Source: Choristocarpus tenellus KU-1152 (Eukaryota > Phaeophyceae). Taken from it: a stretch of DNA of 22,334 bases. Below the pieces are notes generated by a model that saw nothing but the letters and a program-made list of their open reading frames with translations, was not told where the DNA came from and searched no databases. The stretch covers positions 1 to 22,334 of the forward strand of contig CAXNAD020000289.1 of assembly GCA_964200185.2 (NCBI GenBank), in the 5' to 3' direction. A program made the position numbers and the translations under genes. Positions within the stretch are counted from its first letter, which is position 1. Every line of letters begins with the position of its first letter. Of this stretch, positions 19,538 through 22,334 are shown in pieces.

Positions 19538-22164
19538 ATGGATGCAGAGTATCGTGATTCGAATCACAGGGTAAGCCGTATCTTAGATCTGGGTAGGCAA
19601 AGCAACTTCTCATTCCTCGACTCGGTCTCCGCTTACGGTTAGGGTACAACTCGTATCCGATGCCACCCTCTCCTCCCTCTGCTTTTCTTGGCAGATGGTA
19701 TCCCTGAGGAATTTCTCCTCCTTACTACAGGAGCTCTGGCATCAGCGCACGTTCAGCGATGTCGTTATTGAGGTTAGCTGGAATTTAAATTGATATCGAT
19801 GGGAGTTGATTGTCCTGGTAAATGACACGATTTCCTTAATACGGGTTAGGTGAACCCTCTCATGCGTACAAACCGTTGGGACTTGACGAAGGAATTTTTT
19901 TTGGCTCAAAGCAATGCATTTCGGGTAAACCCTAATGTAATGCTCAGGTTGTTTTCAACCTTCCCATATGTTGGCAGGTCGGACTAACTGGGAAGAAATT
20001 TCATGCACATAGGGTGATACTAGGGTTGAGTCCGGTGCTGAAAGCCATGCTGTCGTCCAGAATGAAAGAAGGGCGCCAAGGAATGATCAGGGTATGTCGC
20101 TTCGGTACATGGGTTACAAAGCCTCCTCTGTTACCAGACCAGTTAGACTTGAATGAAAGTCTGTTTCGGAGAAGTCTCCCATCAGCAGAAAATATGCCTC
20201 GCGTTTCTTGAATTGCAGGTTATATTTTACCTATAGTGGCACAAGCATGCTCAAAATCTTATTGATGTACTGAAGGCCGCGGACCTGAAATTGCATCATT
20301 TTGTTGAATCCCTGAACTTCGCCACCTCTGTCTGCAGATTCCTGACGTTGACCCAGAACACTTTCTTCCTTTCCTGAAGTACCTCTATGCCCAACCAATC
20401 TCTCTGGACCCCGACAATGTTGTTGGGGTACTTGAGCTGGCTTCAAGGTTTGCTGTCCCTCAACTCATTGAGTCCTGTGTCGAGGTGAGAGGTGACTTCC
20501 TCAACTTGCTTGGGGTACAAAGGGGTAAAAAAGGGTGACGTGGGACAGAACATACTCTCCAATGTTTAACATTGAATAGGTCAATGAACAAGCCAAACGT
20601 CTTGCAACGACCCTTACCAGTATTCAAGCTGAGATAACAAACGTGGGAGCAATCATACGTTGCAGGAGGATGAGCAGATGTTGGTGGTGCATTCATCCAT
20701 ACTCATTTCCCGGGTTTTTCCTCCAGATGCTCAGAGATTGCATTAATGTGGATGGGAACTGTTGGGTGGTGCTAGCTGTGGCGGAACAGCTTGGCCTTCC
20801 TGCTCTCCAAGACGTAGGCCTACGGGAGAGCTTGAGCAGCTTCTCAACGACCTCGGGGCTTGGCGAGTTCCTCCTTCTCAGTGAGGAAAGCTTGCTCCTA
20901 GTGATTCGTTCGGCTTATGTCCAAGCGAAGGAGGTTAGACACGCATTTTCTTTTTAGTTACCACAGTTTTTTCAGGGGTATGTCCAGTTGGGTAATGATG
21001 GAAAGGTAGATTATTGAGAATAAGGGCAAGAGAGGAGTTTATGTACTGATGCATATATCATTGGCTATTTTGTCATTTGGGCTACTCTGGAGCACTCAAA
21101 CTTCTTTAAAAGCTCATACAGAAGGGTTACTGATCTTTAGTCTTGACAAGGTTCTACCATTCATCTGTTTACTTTTTTGACCCACGTTGTTCAGGAGGAG
21201 GGAGGTGAGGGGTTGAGGGTTGGAAATGACCATGATTAGGTATGCACTTATTTACTATCTACTGCTGGACGATTTGCCCATGCACTAGCTGCTGTGTATA
21301 GGAAGGAAACTAGAGGTGTTGTGGTAGAGGCATCAAGAGGAAGAGGGAGGGGTTTGAGCTCGGATTTGCATTTGTCAGGGGGGAAGACTTAAATAGACTA
21401 TTGAGGTGTGATAGTGAATAGATGAGTAAGTCAAACGAATGAGATCCACATGCCCAGTTTCTCCTCTGTTATCTTTTTTCTCTGCCTGTCCACCATTTCT
21501 GCCTACTCTAGGTCGAAATTTTCAAGGCAGCTGTTGCCTGGCTGTCTCACAACGTACGTGGGGTCTCAGATAATGGAACTCATTGGGTCCCACCGCTTGG
21601 GAACGGGATCAAAGGGTTAATTGCTGATGAGATCGAGGAGCGAGTTATGAGGGCAATACGATTTGGGGTCATGAGCAGGTGGACATAAAATATCAATTAA
21701 TATCATGTCTAGCTGAAGCCCCTCCTCCCCCCCACCCAATTATGATCCCTTTGAATCTTTTAGCCTCCCCTCTACCTAGGTGGAAATATCTGAGGTCAAT
21801 GGTGAGTGATGGACTGTTTTCAGGGTGTTATCTTGATTGTGTTAATACATACATACATACGTAGTATATATACATGAATATTTTCTTGGGTGGGAGGGAT
21901 TTCTATTGTAGTGTGCAATTGTGCCATTTATCATTTTTCCTTTGATGCAAAAGCAAGGCACACATCAGAAGCACTTGGCTGCTCATCCTAACTCCAAACA
22001 CCACATCCATGTGTGATCCCCTTCTCCGTGGATTATACTATTCAGCCAAGACATAAACAACATTCAAGGCCATCCATATGTTGCTTGCAGCGGGCAAGTG
22101 TCAAGCCTCATTGAGGAGGCACTGGGTCATCCCCATTGCCAGGATCTCAGCCAGGTCCAGCGGG
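19538..22164 (+). CDS. BTB-BACK domain protein, 5' part (3' end outside window)
   Basis: Seven exons join in frame: 19538-19570, 19695-19772, 19978-20091, 20338-20484, 20727-20933, 21512-21678 and 22091-22164, giving about 273 residues before the next intron donor (G|GTAAGC). The start is the first ATG of the frame; it gives MDAEYRDSNHR and splices in phase 0 into exon 2, which itself begins with ATG. The BTB domain covers about residues 25-125: FSDVVIE, FHAHRVILGLSPVLKAML, FLPFLKYLYAQPISL and LASRFAVPQLIESCVE. A BACK domain follows, with NCWVVLAVAEQLGLPAL, EFLLLSEESLLLVI, EIFKAAVAWL and ERVMRAIRFGVMS. BTB-BACK proteins dimerise through the BTB fold and often act as Cullin-3 ubiquitin-ligase adaptors, with kelch or other repeats C-terminal. 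The C-terminal part that would name the subfamily is not in the window. The position-2 donors are mixed (GTTAG, GTATG, GTGAG, GTGGA). Confidence 0.92.
21843..21870. repeat. ATAC/TA simple repeat in BTB intron 6
   Basis: A short run of ATAC tetranucleotides passes into TA repeats inside the 412-nt intron between 21678 and 22091. Confidence 0.6.
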
Positions 22165-22334
22165 GTAAGCTCAGGAGAAACCCAACAACCCATTGCTGCC
22201 CCCGACTGAACTGGTGGGGCCTATGCCCCATCCTGACTCTGAACAGGGGTGAATTGAACAAAGGGGGGGGGGGGGACAGGTGGGGGGAGATAATGTGCCA
22301 GAGGGGGGGGGGACGTTTGGCGGCACTGCTGTTC
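22165..22334 (+). other. intron sequence with G homopolymers at the right edge
   Basis: Starts with the GTAAGC donor of the BTB-BACK gene. Holds runs of 13 G (22263-22275) and 10 G (22303-22312). No acceptor or exon can be called before the window ends. Confidence 0.6.

Overview
The window is nuclear DNA from an intron-rich eukaryote. Genes are broken into many short exons with GT-AG boundaries, and the intergenic and intronic DNA holds microsatellites, long C and G homopolymers, one 10-N assembly gap and MITE-like inverted repeats. I see no bacterial operons, rRNA, tRNA or CRISPR. The gene content (an NCKX-type cation exchanger, a DUF501 protein, a BTB-BACK protein) fits an alga or another free-living protist. 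DUF501 argues against an animal, but I cannot name the species.

Layout. 1-2.3 kb: a weak candidate minus-strand exon at the left edge, then a chain of phase-compatible candidate exons on the plus strand (579-2323) of no recognised family. 2.75-2.87 kb: C homopolymers around the N gap. 2.89-4.27 kb (+): a three-exon DUF501-domain gene with a basic coiled-coil-like tail. 4.58-6.30 kb (+): exon-like blocks of an unrecognised gene or decayed pseudogene. 6.33-7.47 kb: a duplicated block of about 660 bp built from shorter related half-units. 7.5-9.7 kb: mostly non-coding, with hairpins and a TAA/TTA array. 9.74-10.12 kb (+): an unrecognised arginine-rich ORF with a downstream AATAAA. 11.10-19.01 kb (-): an 11-exon K+-dependent Na+/Ca2+ exchanger (SLC24/NCKX type) of about 603 residues. 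19.54-22.16 kb and beyond (+): the 5' part of a BTB-BACK gene that runs off the right edge. The exchanger and BTB-BACK genes are divergent, with 523 bp between their start codons.

The best-supported results are the reconstructed NCKX and BTB-BACK gene models, the eukaryotic DUF501 gene, and a small family of three MITE-like elements, all inside introns of the NCKX gene. The three firm genes show no clear shared pathway. No defence or other gene system can be claimed from this sequence.
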